Source of the DNA: a virus
IMG/VR virus record: IMGVR_UViG_3300047321_000083
Coordinates: 1-29,797 of that record
Strand: one strand, 5' to 3'
Length of the DNA: 29,797 nt
Below the pieces are notes generated by a model. It had not been told where the DNA came from. It was given only the letters and a program-made list of their open reading frames with translations, and did not search any database. Positions 5,241-13,547 of this stretch are shown piece by piece (position 1 is the stretch's first letter; each line of letters begins with the position of its first letter). The position numbers and the translations under genes are program-made.

Positions 5241-5687
5241 ATGGCCGGCAGAGGCAGGGCCCCAAAAGACCCATCCAAGCTGCGACGTCCGGGCTCGGTA
5301 GATCCGAGCACCGTGGTAGTTCCCGACGATGAGCTTCGCGGTCCGGAGTTGCCTACTGGCATTCTCCCCGACGACGCTGACTGGCACCCGCGAACGCTTC
5401 AGTGGTGGCAGACCTGGCGCGAGTCGCCGCAGGCACAGACCTTCATCGACACCGACTGGGATTTTCTCCTGGACACCGCGCTCCTTCACCACGTCATGTG
5501 GACGAAGGGCCGTTGGGAGTTCGCCTCTGAGGTACGCCTCCGGGCCGCCAAATATGGCGCCACGCCGGAGGACCGGGCCCGCCTGAAGCTGAAGGTCGAT
5601 GACCCCATGGCAGGCCGTCATGCACCCGTACAGAGCGCCGGGAACGTCTCAGACATCACCAGTCGGCGAGCCCGACTCACAGGTTAG
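5241..5687 (+). CDS. terS: Terminase small subunit
   Basis: A 148-residue protein beginning MAGRGRAPKDPSKLRRPGS, a basic and flexible start seen in actinophage small terminases, followed by a helical middle (WHPRTLQWWQTWRESPQAQT, FLLDTALLHHVMW). It is expected to recognise packaging DNA and pass it to the large subunit. Assignment rests on this composition and on its position 8 nt before the large terminase. GGAGG lies 4 nt before ATG 5241. A short hairpin GCGGC/GCCGC (5210-5223) precedes it. Confidence 0.8.
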   Translation: MAGRGRAPKDPSKLRRPGSVDPSTVVVPDDELRGPELPTGILPDDADWHPRTLQWWQTWRESPQAQTFIDTDWDFLLDTALLHHVMWTKGRWEFASEVRLRAAKYGATPEDRARLKLKVDDPMAGRHAPVQSAGNVSDITSRRARLTG

Positions 5688-5695
5688 GAGACCGG

Positions 5696-7402
5696 ATGCC
5701 GCGCGCTCTTGTGCGCGCCCCCGGTCACGACCGCTCCCGCTCTCTCGGGTGGATGGCGGTCGCATGGATGGAGTACTTCGTCGTACACGGCCCTGGCGAC
5801 GTCCAGGGTGAGCCTGTACGGCATCGAGACGAATACACCGGCTTCGTTGTGGACTGCTACGCGGTCGATGACGACGAGGGCAAACTCCTCTACGACTCCG
5901 CGTTCTTCAGCCGCCCAAAGGGCTGCGACAAGTCCGGGCTGGGCGCGCGTATTGGCCTCTTCGAAGCCTTCGGGCCAGCCCGCTTCAACGGCTGGGCTGA
6001 AGGCGGTGAGGTCTACCGCGACCCGTGGGGGCTGGGCTTCGAGTACGTCTACGAGGCTGGCGAGCCCATGGGCCGCCCGGTCCGCGTCCCCTACCTCCGC
6101 ATCATGGCGACGGAGGAAGGCCAGACCGGCAACGTCTACGACACCATCTACTTCAACCTGACCGACGAGGCGTCGCTACTCAGCAGCGTCCCGGGCGTGG
6201 ACCCGGGCCTGACGAAGATCAACCTTCCCGACGGCGGAGAGATCACGCCGTCAACCGCATCGTCCTCCTCGAAGGACGGCGGTAAAGAGACGTGGGTTTG
6301 TTTCGACGAAACCCACCTCTACAACACTCCTGAGCTGCGCCGCATGTACGCGACGGTGACCCGTAACCTCCGCAAGAGGAAGCGTGGCGCGGGCACGTGG
6401 TACCTGGAGACGACGACCATGTTCGCCCCCGGGCAAGACAGCGTCGCAGAGCGCACCTATGAAGAGGCCGAAGCGATCCGTGAGGGTCGTAAAAAGCGTG
6501 GCCGTGCCAGGTTGATGTACGACCACCGTTACGGCGTTTGCAAGGATCTCAAGAACGAGGATGAACTCCGCGCCGCTCTCATGGACGCCTACGGCGACGC
6601 CATGGAGTGGATGGACATTGACACCCTCGTTGACGACTTCTACGACCTCCGTAACGACTCCGCCGACGGCAAGCGCTACTTCCTCAACTCCCGGACGTCC
6701 TCCTCCGACGCATGGATGAACCCCGACGCGTGGGAGCTGTGCCGACGAGCCGAAGAGATAGCGGCCGGCGAACTCGTCACGCTGGGCTTCGACGGATCCA
6801 TCCGCGACGACGCTACGGCGCTCACAGCCTGCCGCGTCTCCGACGGACACCTTCAGTTGCTCGGTGTCTGGGAGAAGCCTGAAGGCCCCGAAGGCGAAGG
6901 CTGGCAGGTGGACCGCGAAGCCGTGGACGCTGCGGTCTCCCGCGCCTTCGATCGCTACGAGGTCTGCGGCTTCTACTGCGACCCGCCGCACTGGCAGGAC
7001 TACGTGGACCGCTGGACCGCGGACTTCGGCGAGAACCTCTCCGTGCGCGCCACACAGGCCCGCCCGCTGGAGTGGTGGACCAACCGCCCAACGGCTATGG
7101 AGATGGCGCTGAATCGCTTCGTGGAGGCGACCGACGACAAGGCGCTCAGCTTCGCCGGCACCGAGAAAGGCGAAGATGCCTCGTTTTCCGCGCTGGGAGC
7201 CACGCTCTCTCGCCACGTACTGAACGCCAAGCGCCGCCCCATGGGCCGAAACCACATCGGCATCGGTAAGGAGCACGCCAAGAGTCCGAAGAAGATCGAC
7301 GCCGCCATGTCCGCCGTACTCGCCTACGAGTGCCGCGCTGACGCCGTTGCTGCAGGAATCACGAAGCGTAAGAAGAAGTCTGGCCGCTTGGTCGCTTTCT
7401 AA
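5696..7402 (+). CDS. terL: Terminase large subunit (ATPase and nuclease)
   Basis: A 568-residue packaging motor. The ATPase domain has a Walker A-type loop FSRPKGCDKSG (about 71-81; an aspartate precedes the lysine), Walker B VCFDE (201-205) and a coupling-type TTTMFAPGQ (about 239-247). The C-terminal RNase H-like nuclease has acidic residues D366 (TLGFDGSIRDDA), D429 (FYCDPPHW) and D535 (KKIDAAMSAVLA). The length is normal for the family. It starts at ATG 5696, 5 nt after GGAG, directly behind terS, and ends 12 nt before the portal gene, whose ribosome-binding site overlaps its stop. It drives DNA into the prohead at the portal. Confidence 0.95.
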   Translation: MPRALVRAPGHDRSRSLGWMAVAWMEYFVVHGPGDVQGEPVRHRDEYTGFVVDCYAVDDDEGKLLYDSAFFSRPKGCDKSGLGARIGLFEAFGPARFNGWAEGGEVYRDPWGLGFEYVYEAGEPMGRPVRVPYLRIMATEEGQTGNVYDTIYFNLTDEASLLSSVPGVDPGLTKINLPDGGEITPSTASSSSKDGGKETWVCFDETHLYNTPELRRMYATVTRNLRKRKRGAGTWYLETTTMFAPGQDSVAERTYEEAEAIREGRKKRGRARLMYDHRYGVCKDLKNEDELRAALMDAYGDAMEWMDIDTLVDDFYDLRNDSADGKRYFLNSRTSSSDAWMNPDAWELCRRAEEIAAGELVTLGFDGSIRDDATALTACRVSDGHLQLLGVWEKPEGPEGEGWQVDREAVDAAVSRAFDRYEVCGFYCDPPHWQDYVDRWTADFGENLSVRATQARPLEWWTNRPTAMEMALNRFVEATDDKALSFAGTEKGEDASFSALGATLSRHVLNAKRRPMGRNHIGIGKEHAKSPKKIDAAMSAVLAYECRADAVAAGITKRKKKSGRLVAF

Positions 7403-7414
7403 GGAGGTTCGTAA

Positions 7415-8935
7415 GTGCCTATCGATGCAACGAGGGTGGAGTCTCCGGGATGGTGGCTTCAGCGCCTGGGCAAGAAATTGCTGGACGAGCGTGACGACTC
7501 GCGCCCCGACTGCGACGGAGAGGTGACGCCCGGTCTCGATACCCTGCGTCGCTACGCCGAAGGAAAGGCGCCCCTTCCATACGTCCCGGGCGTCGACCCG
7601 CGCGAAGTTGCTGCGTGGATGCACGACGCACGGACTAACTGGACGTCGCTCGTCATCGACTCCCCGACGGAGCGTATGGGCGTCGACGGCTTCCGCTTCG
7701 GAAAGGTCAAGGGCGGCAAGTCCGCCAAGGCTGCCGACGAGGACGCGAACAGGATTTGGCAAGAAAATGGGATGGATGCGGACTCTGACCTCGTCCACTA
7801 CGGCGCACTCTCCCAGCGACGGGCTTTCGTCCTCGTGGAGAAGGGTGACGACGGCCGGCCTGTCCTGACGCACGAGACCCCCCGTCAGGTGGCTGTGGAG
7901 CATCTGCCGGGCAACCGTCGGAAGCTAGCCGCGGGCCTGAAGTTGTGGCGCGATGACTGGACTGGCGACACTCGCGCGACGCTGTGGACGCCGACAGAGG
8001 TCCATCAGTTCACCACCAAGTCACAGGCGCCGGTATTCTCCGGCAACGCCGCAACGCTCCGCGGCTGGGACGCCCTGGCGCTCCCGAGCACGGACGACAG
8101 CGTCGGCAAGAACACGCTGGGCATGGTTCCGCTCGTCCCCTTCGTCAACCGGCGCAACCGCAGACCGGAAGGCTTCGCGGAGCACGAAGACGTTCTTTCG
8201 ATCCAGAACCGCATCAACCTCTCGCTGATCAACTTGATTGCAGCCATGAAGTACGGTGCGTTCCGACAGCGTTGGGCCGCGGGCCTTCAGGTCGACGAGG
8301 ACCCCGTCACCGGCGCGAAAATTCAGCCGTTCCAACTGGACATTCGGAAGTTGTGGACTACCGACGACGCGGACGTCAAGTTCGGTGAGTTCGCGGCCAC
8401 CGACCTCGTGCCGTATGTGCGCGCGGTGGAGGCTGCCGTCCAGGATCTTGCAGCCATCAGTCGGACACCACCTCACTACCTGATCGGCGCCGTGGTCAAC
8501 GTCTCCGGCGACGCTCTGAAGGCCGCGGAGACCGGGCTTATCTCGAAGGTTCGAGACCGTCAGCGCACCTTCGGTGAGAGCTGGGAGAACGTCATGCGCC
8601 TGGCCTTCAAGGTGCTGGGCGACGAGACGCGCGCGACCGCATACGACGCTGAGACTCTCTGGCGTGACCCGGAGTCCCGCAGCATCTCCGAACTGGCAGA
8701 CGCTGCAGTGAAGAAGGCTTCGGCCGGCGTTCCGTGGCGTCAGCGCATGGAGGACATGGGCTACACGCCCGCACAGATCGACCGCATGGAGATCGATCGC
8801 GCGGCAGACGCACTGAACGCAGCTCCGGCGACCGACCCACAGCCGGCCTCCCTCCAGGCCAAGCGCGACGCGAAGCAGCCGACCACTGATCAGCCTGTGA
8901 TCGGACGGAGCGCGGATGTCCCTAACGCGGCTTGA
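7415..8935 (+). CDS. Portal protein
   Basis: A 506-residue protein starting at GTG 7415, with AAGGAGG 7 nt upstream (overlapping the terL stop). The sequence has the features of SPP1 gp6-type portals: an N-terminal wing region with an ERMGVDGFRFG segment, a central EDVLSIQNRINLSLINLIAA helix region, the conserved-looking SRTPPHYLIGAVVNVSGDAL segment (about 350-370) and a long C-terminal helix ending in a disordered tail. It forms the dodecameric DNA gateway. Its last 20 nt overlap the MuF-like gene, so the two are translationally coupled. Confidence 0.93.
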   Translation: MPIDATRVESPGWWLQRLGKKLLDERDDSRPDCDGEVTPGLDTLRRYAEGKAPLPYVPGVDPREVAAWMHDARTNWTSLVIDSPTERMGVDGFRFGKVKGGKSAKAADEDANRIWQENGMDADSDLVHYGALSQRRAFVLVEKGDDGRPVLTHETPRQVAVEHLPGNRRKLAAGLKLWRDDWTGDTRATLWTPTEVHQFTTKSQAPVFSGNAATLRGWDALALPSTDDSVGKNTLGMVPLVPFVNRRNRRPEGFAEHEDVLSIQNRINLSLINLIAAMKYGAFRQRWAAGLQVDEDPVTGAKIQPFQLDIRKLWTTDDADVKFGEFAATDLVPYVRAVEAAVQDLAAISRTPPHYLIGAVVNVSGDALKAAETGLISKVRDRQRTFGESWENVMRLAFKVLGDETRATAYDAETLWRDPESRSISELADAAVKKASAGVPWRQRMEDMGYTPAQIDRMEIDRAADALNAAPATDPQPASLQAKRDAKQPTTDQPVIGRSADVPNAA

Positions 8936-9725
8936 TCGCCAGTACGGGACGGCAGTCAGCAGCGTGTGGACGAGCGTCCTTGGACGTACCGCCCGCGCCT
9001 GGACTGATCTGGGCTCGTACCGCGATCCCGACGTCAAGCGTTTCCAGCGAACTGCGCTCCCCGTGCTGCTCGCTGGGCAGCGTCAGGTGGCGTCGCTGAC
9101 GGCGACCTACCTGGAGCAGCTCTACCGGGATGTCGACGCTGACGCCGGGCGAATCGGCCTGGACTTCGACAAGGTAACCGGCAAGGCCCTGCGCGACGTT
9201 GACCCGGAGGACGTCTACGAGCGTCCCTTCAAGGACGTGTGGTGGGCGCTCTCCAACGGTGAGCCGCTGGACGTGGCTATCGACCGCGGAGCGCATCGCC
9301 TGGAGACGCTTGCGAAGACCGATCTTCAGCTAGCCCGGACGCACACCGTGCGCGAGGTCGGCGACGACATGCCGCGCTTTCAGTACACGGTCCGTGAGCT
9401 GCAGGGCGAGTACGACTGTGCTCTCTGCATGATCGCGTCCACGCAGCGCTACCGGAAGCGCGACCTGGCGCCAATCCATCCGGGCTGTGACTGCCTCGTG
9501 AAGCTCGTGACGGCCGACGAGGATCCGGGCCAGGTCATCGACGAAGAGAAGCTAGAGCGCATCCACGACCTAGTCGAAGAAGCGCTCGGCAAGAGCGACC
9601 GCGGAGGACGAGCGGTCGACTACCGAAAGATCATCATCGCCAACGATCACGGCGAGATTGGTCCGGTCCTCGGATATCGCGGACAGCGATTCTCGGGCCC
9701 TGACGACATTCACCTTCCGACCTGA
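8916..9725 (+). CDS. MuF-like minor capsid protein
   Basis: A 269-residue protein starting at ATG 8916 (GACGGAG upstream) inside the portal's end. The N-terminal half is helical. The centre has the DLQLARTHTVREV helix followed by a cysteine/histidine cluster: C-x2-C in YDCALCMIAS and H-PGCDC in APIHPGCDCLV, the pattern of phage Mu gpF/SPP1 gp7-like domains. Such proteins sit on the portal inside the head and assist DNA injection or head assembly. The C-terminal extension (about 60 residues) is not assigned. Position after the portal supports the call. Confidence 0.85.
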   Translation: MSLTRLDRQYGTAVSSVWTSVLGRTARAWTDLGSYRDPDVKRFQRTALPVLLAGQRQVASLTATYLEQLYRDVDADAGRIGLDFDKVTGKALRDVDPEDVYERPFKDVWWALSNGEPLDVAIDRGAHRLETLAKTDLQLARTHTVREVGDDMPRFQYTVRELQGEYDCALCMIASTQRYRKRDLAPIHPGCDCLVKLVTADEDPGQVIDEEKLERIHDLVEEALGKSDRGGRAVDYRKIIIANDHGEIGPVLGYRGQRFSGPDDIHLPT

Positions 9726-9766
9726 CGCCCGCCACGGGCTGACGACTCCCGACAGGGGAAACCACC

Positions 9767-10312
9767 ATGCCTGAGCCAGAGACTCCGCCGGCCGTCAACG
9801 AGCACGGCTACCCGGACAACACTCCGACTGCGGAGATGACGCCCGAACATCAGGCCGCGTACTGGAAGTTCCAGTCCCGCAAGCACGAGCAGCGCGCCTC
9901 ACAGGCGCCGGACTCCACGGAGCTGGAGCGCCTGCGCGCGATCGAGACGGAGCTGAACGCCCGCAAGGCCGCGGATCTGACCGACGCTGAGCGGCTCCAG
10001 GCAGAAAAGGACGCCGCGGACGCCGCTCGCCTCACCGCCGAACGCGAGCGGGACGAGGCCCGGGCGGACGCGCTTCGGATCACTGTAGCCGCTGAGAAGG
10101 GCCTCACGCCCGCGCAGGCCAAGCGCCTCCAGGGCTCCACGAAGGAGGAGCTGGAGACCGACGCAGACGATCTGCTGAAGGACTTCGCACCCTCCGGCTT
10201 CGGCACCCCTCCACCCCGCGCAGGCGGCGACCGTGGGGGCGACGTGGGCGGTAGCACCCGCACCACGGCTACCGGCGCGGAGCTGTACCGACAGCGCCAC
10301 GCCAAGAACTAA
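9767..10312 (+). CDS. Capsid scaffolding protein
   Basis: A 181-residue, highly charged protein: a central region rich in Ala, Glu, Arg and Asp (ELERLRAIETELNARKAADL, then AERERDEARADALR) should form a long coiled coil. It is followed by KGLTPAQAKRLQGSTKEELE and a glycine/proline-rich tail ending in a short basic helix. This is the usual design of scaffolds in HK97-like phages, which guide the capsid subunit into proheads. It lies just before the decoration and major capsid genes. No protease domain is seen in this protein. Confidence 0.88.
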   Translation: MPEPETPPAVNEHGYPDNTPTAEMTPEHQAAYWKFQSRKHEQRASQAPDSTELERLRAIETELNARKAADLTDAERLQAEKDAADAARLTAERERDEARADALRITVAAEKGLTPAQAKRLQGSTKEELETDADDLLKDFAPSGFGTPPPRAGGDRGGDVGGSTRTTATGAELYRQRHAKN

Positions 10313-10333
10313 CCGACCCTCACAGGAGGACCC

Positions 10334-10732
10334 ATGAACCTCGGACTCATCACTGAGTCGTTCAGCCAGGACCGGCGGGACTGGCTCGCCGGCGACCACG
10401 GCACCGACATCGCTCTCAGCGTGACGCTCGACGTCACCAAGTTCACCGCTGGCACCCACTACCCGGACGGCTACGTCAAGAGCGGCATTCCGCTCGGCAA
10501 GATCACGACCGGCGGCAAGTACGGCCCATACGACGACACCGCCGTTGACGGCCGTCAGACCCTCGTCGGCTTCCTGTTCACGGGCGTGGAGGTCGTGACT
10601 CGTCGCGGCGCCACCCTGTCCAGCGCCGTCGGCTCCATGCTCGTTCACTGCGCGGTCAAGGAGTCCAAGCTCCCCGTGGCCGTCGACGCCGCCGGCAAGG
10701 TCGATCTGGCCTCCCGCGTCATCTTCGTCTGA
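10334..10732 (+). CDS. Head decoration protein (lambda gpD-like)
   Basis: A 132-residue, glycine- and valine-rich protein preceded by AGGAGGA. The segment SGIPLGKITTGGKYGPYDDT followed by VDGRQTLVGFLF closely follows the pattern of lambda-type head decoration domains. It should bind the outside of the expanded capsid at three-fold sites. Position directly upstream of the major capsid gene supports this. Confidence 0.85.
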   Translation: MNLGLITESFSQDRRDWLAGDHGTDIALSVTLDVTKFTAGTHYPDGYVKSGIPLGKITTGGKYGPYDDTAVDGRQTLVGFLFTGVEVVTRRGATLSSAVGSMLVHCAVKESKLPVAVDAAGKVDLASRVIFV

Positions 10733-10750
10733 GAGAGGTAACAACCAACT

Positions 10751-11779
10751 ATGCAGCTCATTGACGAGTTCGCGACCCCGGCGGAACTGACCGGGTACGC
10801 GCGGGCGGCTCTTGCCGACCGCCCGGAGAACGCGCAGACGCTCGACCGCTGGCTCCCCAATCGCACCATCAACGACCTGTCCTACCGCTTCACTCGCGGT
10901 GGCGGTGGCCTGACTGAGGCTGCGACCTTCCGCGCCTACGACGCCAGCTCTGACGTCGGCGTCCGGCCCGGTGGCGCGCGCGTGAGCGGCGAACTGCCGC
11001 CCATCTCGCGGAAGATCCCCGTCGGGGAGTACGAGCGCATCAAGCGCCGGAACCTGGACACTCAGAACGCTGAGATCCGTGACGCGATGCTGGACGACGG
11101 CATCCGGCTGGCTCGCCAGATCGAAGCCCGTATGGAGCTGGCGCGCGGTGAGGCACTCTTCAACGCCGGCGTGAGCCTGAATGAGAACGGCGTTCAGGCC
11201 AGTGTCGACTTCGGCCGCAACGCTGCGCACTCGGTGACCATCGCTTCGGGCACCCTGCAGTGGAACGACACCGCCAACTCGAAGCCGTATGACGACTTCC
11301 AGGCGTGGCTTGACGTCTACAACGCGACGAACGGCAACCTTCCTGCGTACACCCTGATGTCGCGGACGGTCTACAACTACCTGCGTCGCAACGCGCAGCT
11401 CTGCAAGCTGGCGCAGTCGGTCAACCCGCCCACCGTGCTCACCAAGGACGGCCTGTCGAACGTCTTCGGCGACTTCGACATCCCGCCCGTCGTCATCTAC
11501 GACGCGCAGGTGTCCGTGAACGGTGTCGCGACGCGAGTCACTCCCGTGGACAAGATCCTCTTCCTGCCGGAGTTCGGCGACGCTGTGGGTCAGACCCTGT
11601 GGGGCGTCCCTGTGGAGGCTGACGACCCGCGGTACGGCCTGGCTGGCGACGCTGCCGGCGTGGCTGTCGGTGGCTACAAGAGCGAGGACCCACAGACCGT
11701 GTGGACCCGCGCGACCGCCATCGCCCTTCCTGTCGTGGCGGCTCCTGACCTGACCTTCGTCGCGGACGTCCTGGCCTGA
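10751..11779 (+). CDS. Major capsid protein (HK97 fold, gpE-like)
   Basis: A 342-residue protein starting MQLIDEFATPAELTGYARAA. Features of gpE-type capsid proteins are visible: the PNRTINDLSYRFTRGG start of the N-arm/E-loop, EYERIKRRNLDTQNAEIRDA, a long helix DGIRLARQIEARMELARGEA (the spine helix), a central TYNYLRR-like A-domain part, and VDKILFLPEFGDAVGQTLWG near the end. Length and position after the decoration protein are typical. It forms the icosahedral shell. AGAGAGGT upstream acts as ribosome-binding site. Confidence 0.93.
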   Translation: MQLIDEFATPAELTGYARAALADRPENAQTLDRWLPNRTINDLSYRFTRGGGGLTEAATFRAYDASSDVGVRPGGARVSGELPPISRKIPVGEYERIKRRNLDTQNAEIRDAMLDDGIRLARQIEARMELARGEALFNAGVSLNENGVQASVDFGRNAAHSVTIASGTLQWNDTANSKPYDDFQAWLDVYNATNGNLPAYTLMSRTVYNYLRRNAQLCKLAQSVNPPTVLTKDGLSNVFGDFDIPPVVIYDAQVSVNGVATRVTPVDKILFLPEFGDAVGQTLWGVPVEADDPRYGLAGDAAGVAVGGYKSEDPQTVWTRATAIALPVVAAPDLTFVADVLA

Positions 11780-11810
11780 CCAGCGTAAGTCACTCACAGA
11801 AGGGCCGACC

Positions 11811-12050
11811 GTGGCCAAGCTACGTACCTACGTCCACGTGAAGGACGACAAGGGTCAGACCCACGCGTTCGGCCCTGACGACGTCGTGCCCGACTGGGCA
11901 CAGGTGCTCATCACCAATCCGAAGGCGTGGAGCGAGCCGCCCACCGTGAAGCGACTTACGGAGCCCGCTCCGGCGAAGAAGACCGTCGCCAAGCGCACCC
12001 CAGCGCGACGTAAGGCAGGCGGTGGCGATGCTGCTGTTCACGACGGCTGA
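11811..12050 (+). CDS. Small head-associated protein, unknown function
   Basis: Starts at GTG 11811 and encodes 79 residues: an N-terminal compact part (MAKLRTYVHVKDDKGQTHAF, then DDVVPDWAQVLITNP) followed by a lysine/arginine/alanine-rich tail (PAPAKKTVAKRTPARRK). A short folded domain plus a basic tail is common in the gene after the major capsid protein of actinophages. DNA contact by the tail is only a guess. It overlaps the next gene by 29 nt. Confidence 0.7.
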   Translation: MAKLRTYVHVKDDKGQTHAFGPDDVVPDWAQVLITNPKAWSEPPTVKRLTEPAPAKKTVAKRTPARRKAGGGDAAVHDG

Positions 12051-12408
12051 GCTACGCGCGCTGCTGGGGACTCCAATCTCCGACGAGCGCGCGCAGCTGG
12101 CGCATGACCTGACGGAAGACGCGATCCTCGGTGAGGTGGGGGAGCGGGTAACCGAGCCCCCACAGCGCGGGATTCGCGCCGTCGCACTGGCGGTGGCCGC
12201 TCGCATTCTGACCAACCCGCAAGGGCTCCGGTCGGAACAGGCGGGCGGCATGCTCCAGTCCTACGCCGACTCGCAGACAGGCGTGATCCTGTCTGACGAC
12301 GAGCGTCGCCGGCTGAAGCGGGCTGTCGGCATGTCGGCCGGCGCGGGAATGTTGGACATCGCACCGCCGGACGTTCGGATCACTACGTACCCATGGCGGC
12401 AGGCATGA
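12022..12408 (+). CDS. Head-tail connector (adaptor-type) protein
   Basis: About 128 residues from GTG 12022 (ATG 12028 is also possible). The mostly helical sequence, with TTAELRALLGTPISDERAQL at the N-terminus, a central RGIRAVALAVAARILTNP helix, and QSYADSQTGVILSDDERRRL followed by a C-terminal tail, matches the layout of gp6/gp15-like adaptor proteins that dock beneath the portal. Position between capsid and tail genes supports it. It overlaps the upstream gene and ends in an ATGA overlap with the next one. Confidence 0.75.
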   Translation: MAMLLFTTAELRALLGTPISDERAQLAHDLTEDAILGEVGERVTEPPQRGIRAVALAVAARILTNPQGLRSEQAGGMLQSYADSQTGVILSDDERRRLKRAVGMSAGAGMLDIAPPDVRITTYPWRQA

Positions 12409-12764
12409 GCCTGATCGCAGGACTGATGTCCGCGACGTGGTTCATCGAGCGGCCAGGGGAGCGGGTCCGGGATTCCACCGGCTCCTACGTCCCTGGCCCG
12501 CGCGTCCGAACCCGCGTCGACTACTGCGCCGTTATGAGCCCCTACGGCGTGACCGTGGGCTCTTCGTCGGAGACACATGAGGCGAGCGACACCGTGCTGA
12601 CACGGCGCGTTTTCGCGGCCCCCATTGGCACCGACGTTCGCCCCTCCGACCGCATCGTCAGTGAGGACGGCACGGAAACGTGGGAGGTTATCGGCCGCCC
12701 GCTCATCTTCCCGTTGACGTCCCTGGCTCGCGTCGAAGCAACCTTGCAGGAGGTGACTGGCTGA
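12405..12764 (+). CDS. Head closure/stopper-type protein
   Basis: About 119 residues from ATG 12405 (ATGA overlap with the previous stop; an in-frame ATG at 12393 would add four residues). The small beta-rich sequence has DYCAVMSPYGVTVGSSSETH and ends RIVSEDGTETWEVIGRPLIF, resembling head-closure proteins that seal the connector after packaging, where a V-x-DG-x-x-YEV-G-P pattern is typical. Assigned mainly from gene order. It is coupled to the next gene by a one-base overlap (TGATG). Confidence 0.65.
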   Translation: MSLIAGLMSATWFIERPGERVRDSTGSYVPGPRVRTRVDYCAVMSPYGVTVGSSSETHEASDTVLTRRVFAAPIGTDVRPSDRIVSEDGTETWEVIGRPLIFPLTSLARVEATLQEVTG

Positions 12765-13126
12765 TGGCGTACCGCTCGAAGTACACCGGCCGGTACTCCG
12801 GCATCGGCGCCATGCTGTCCCGCCCGTGGCTGCAGCCCGCGTGTGTGTCGGCCGCAACGAAGATGATGGCGGAGGCGCAGGCAGTCTCTCCGACGGGTGA
12901 CCCTGAAGAGGACCGGCACCCGGGCCTGTATCGGGCCTCCTTCGAAGTGCTGCCGATCTACAAGAACGTTCCCTTCCGTGGCAAGCCCCGCCGGCGCGCA
13001 AGTGCCCGACTCGTCAACCGCGCTCCGCATGCCTGGCGCGTGGAGCACGGCGACGGACACGTCCCGCGGTACGCCCCGCTGCAGAAGGCGATAGACGCTG
13101 CGAAGGCGGGACACAGTGGCGGCTGA
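12764..13126 (+). CDS. HK97 gp10-like tail completion protein
   Basis: A 120-residue basic protein starting at ATG 12764 overlapping the previous stop, with GGAGG 10 nt upstream. It has an N-terminal helix region (CVSAATKMMAEAQAVSP) then RASFEVLPIYKNVPFRGKPR and HAWRVEHGDGHVPRY with a final LQKAIDAAKAG helix. The pattern of a helix, strands and an aromatic E-x-G near the end is that of HK97 gp10-like neck proteins, which join head to tail. The call rests on this pattern plus position. Confidence 0.7.
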   Translation: MAYRSKYTGRYSGIGAMLSRPWLQPACVSAATKMMAEAQAVSPTGDPEEDRHPGLYRASFEVLPIYKNVPFRGKPRRRASARLVNRAPHAWRVEHGDGHVPRYAPLQKAIDAAKAGHSGG

Positions 13127-13484
13127 CATCGAAGCGGTACTAGCCCCGTGGGCAGAGCAGACCTTCGACGTCTTCGGCTGCTCCGAGACTCCCGCGGACC
13201 TGGCGGAGCAGCTCCCCGTGATCCGCGTGGAGCGCATCGGTGGGGGAGACGAGCGATTCTCGCTCCATCCTCGCGTCGCAGTCGACGTATTCGCCGCAAC
13301 GGCTGACGAGGCCCGCACCCTAGCTAACAGCGTGCGAGATGCCCTCGTCTTCCTGAGCGGTCCCGTCAACGGCGCCGTGATTCGGTCCGTCCGCTGTGAC
13401 TCCGGCCCGTCGCGACAGCCGTGGGCGAACGAATCCGTCCATCGACGTGGCGCCAGCTACACCGTGAGCCTCCGGGCCGCGTAA
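13116..13484 (+). CDS. Tail terminator protein
   Basis: A 122-residue protein from GTG 13116, overlapping the previous gene by 11 nt. It follows the alpha/beta layout of tail terminators: MAADIEAVLAPWAEQTF at the start, LAEQLPVIRVERIGGG, FSLHPRVAVDVFAATADEAR, an ALANSVRDAL-like helix, then a C-terminal strand RRGASYTVSLRAA. Tail terminators cap the tail tube at the head-proximal end. It immediately precedes the major tail protein, as expected. Confidence 0.78.
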   Translation: MAADIEAVLAPWAEQTFDVFGCSETPADLAEQLPVIRVERIGGGDERFSLHPRVAVDVFAATADEARTLANSVRDALVFLSGPVNGAVIRSVRCDSGPSRQPWANESVHRRGASYTVSLRAA

Positions 13485-13499
13485 CCCCCAAACCACTGA

Positions 13500-13523
13500 C
13501 CCGAATTGCCATCGGCGTTCGGG
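13500..13523 (+). terminator. Hairpin between tail terminator and major tail genes
   Basis: CCCGAA (13500-13505) pairs with TTCGGG (13518-13523), with a further inner GCC/GGC pairing (13508-13510 / 13514-13516). It is followed directly by the CATGCCCTGGAGG leader (13531-13543). It may partly terminate head-gene transcripts or mark an RNA processing site. Confidence 0.45.
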
Positions 13524-13547
13524 CATTTCGCATGCCCTGGAGGCATC

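Noticed and set aside
6251-7903. A minus-strand open frame of 550 codons opposite terminase and portal
   Set aside because: It is an antisense shadow of codon bias; terminase and portal motifs on the plus strand are decisive.
9899-11818. A minus-strand open frame of 639 codons opposite scaffold, decoration and capsid genes
   Set aside because: It crosses three clear plus-strand genes and shows no recognisable protein features.
13506-13547. Upstream in-frame ATG as start of the major tail protein
   Set aside because: It lies inside the leader hairpin without a ribosome-binding site, whereas ATG 13548 has CTGGAGG at good spacing.
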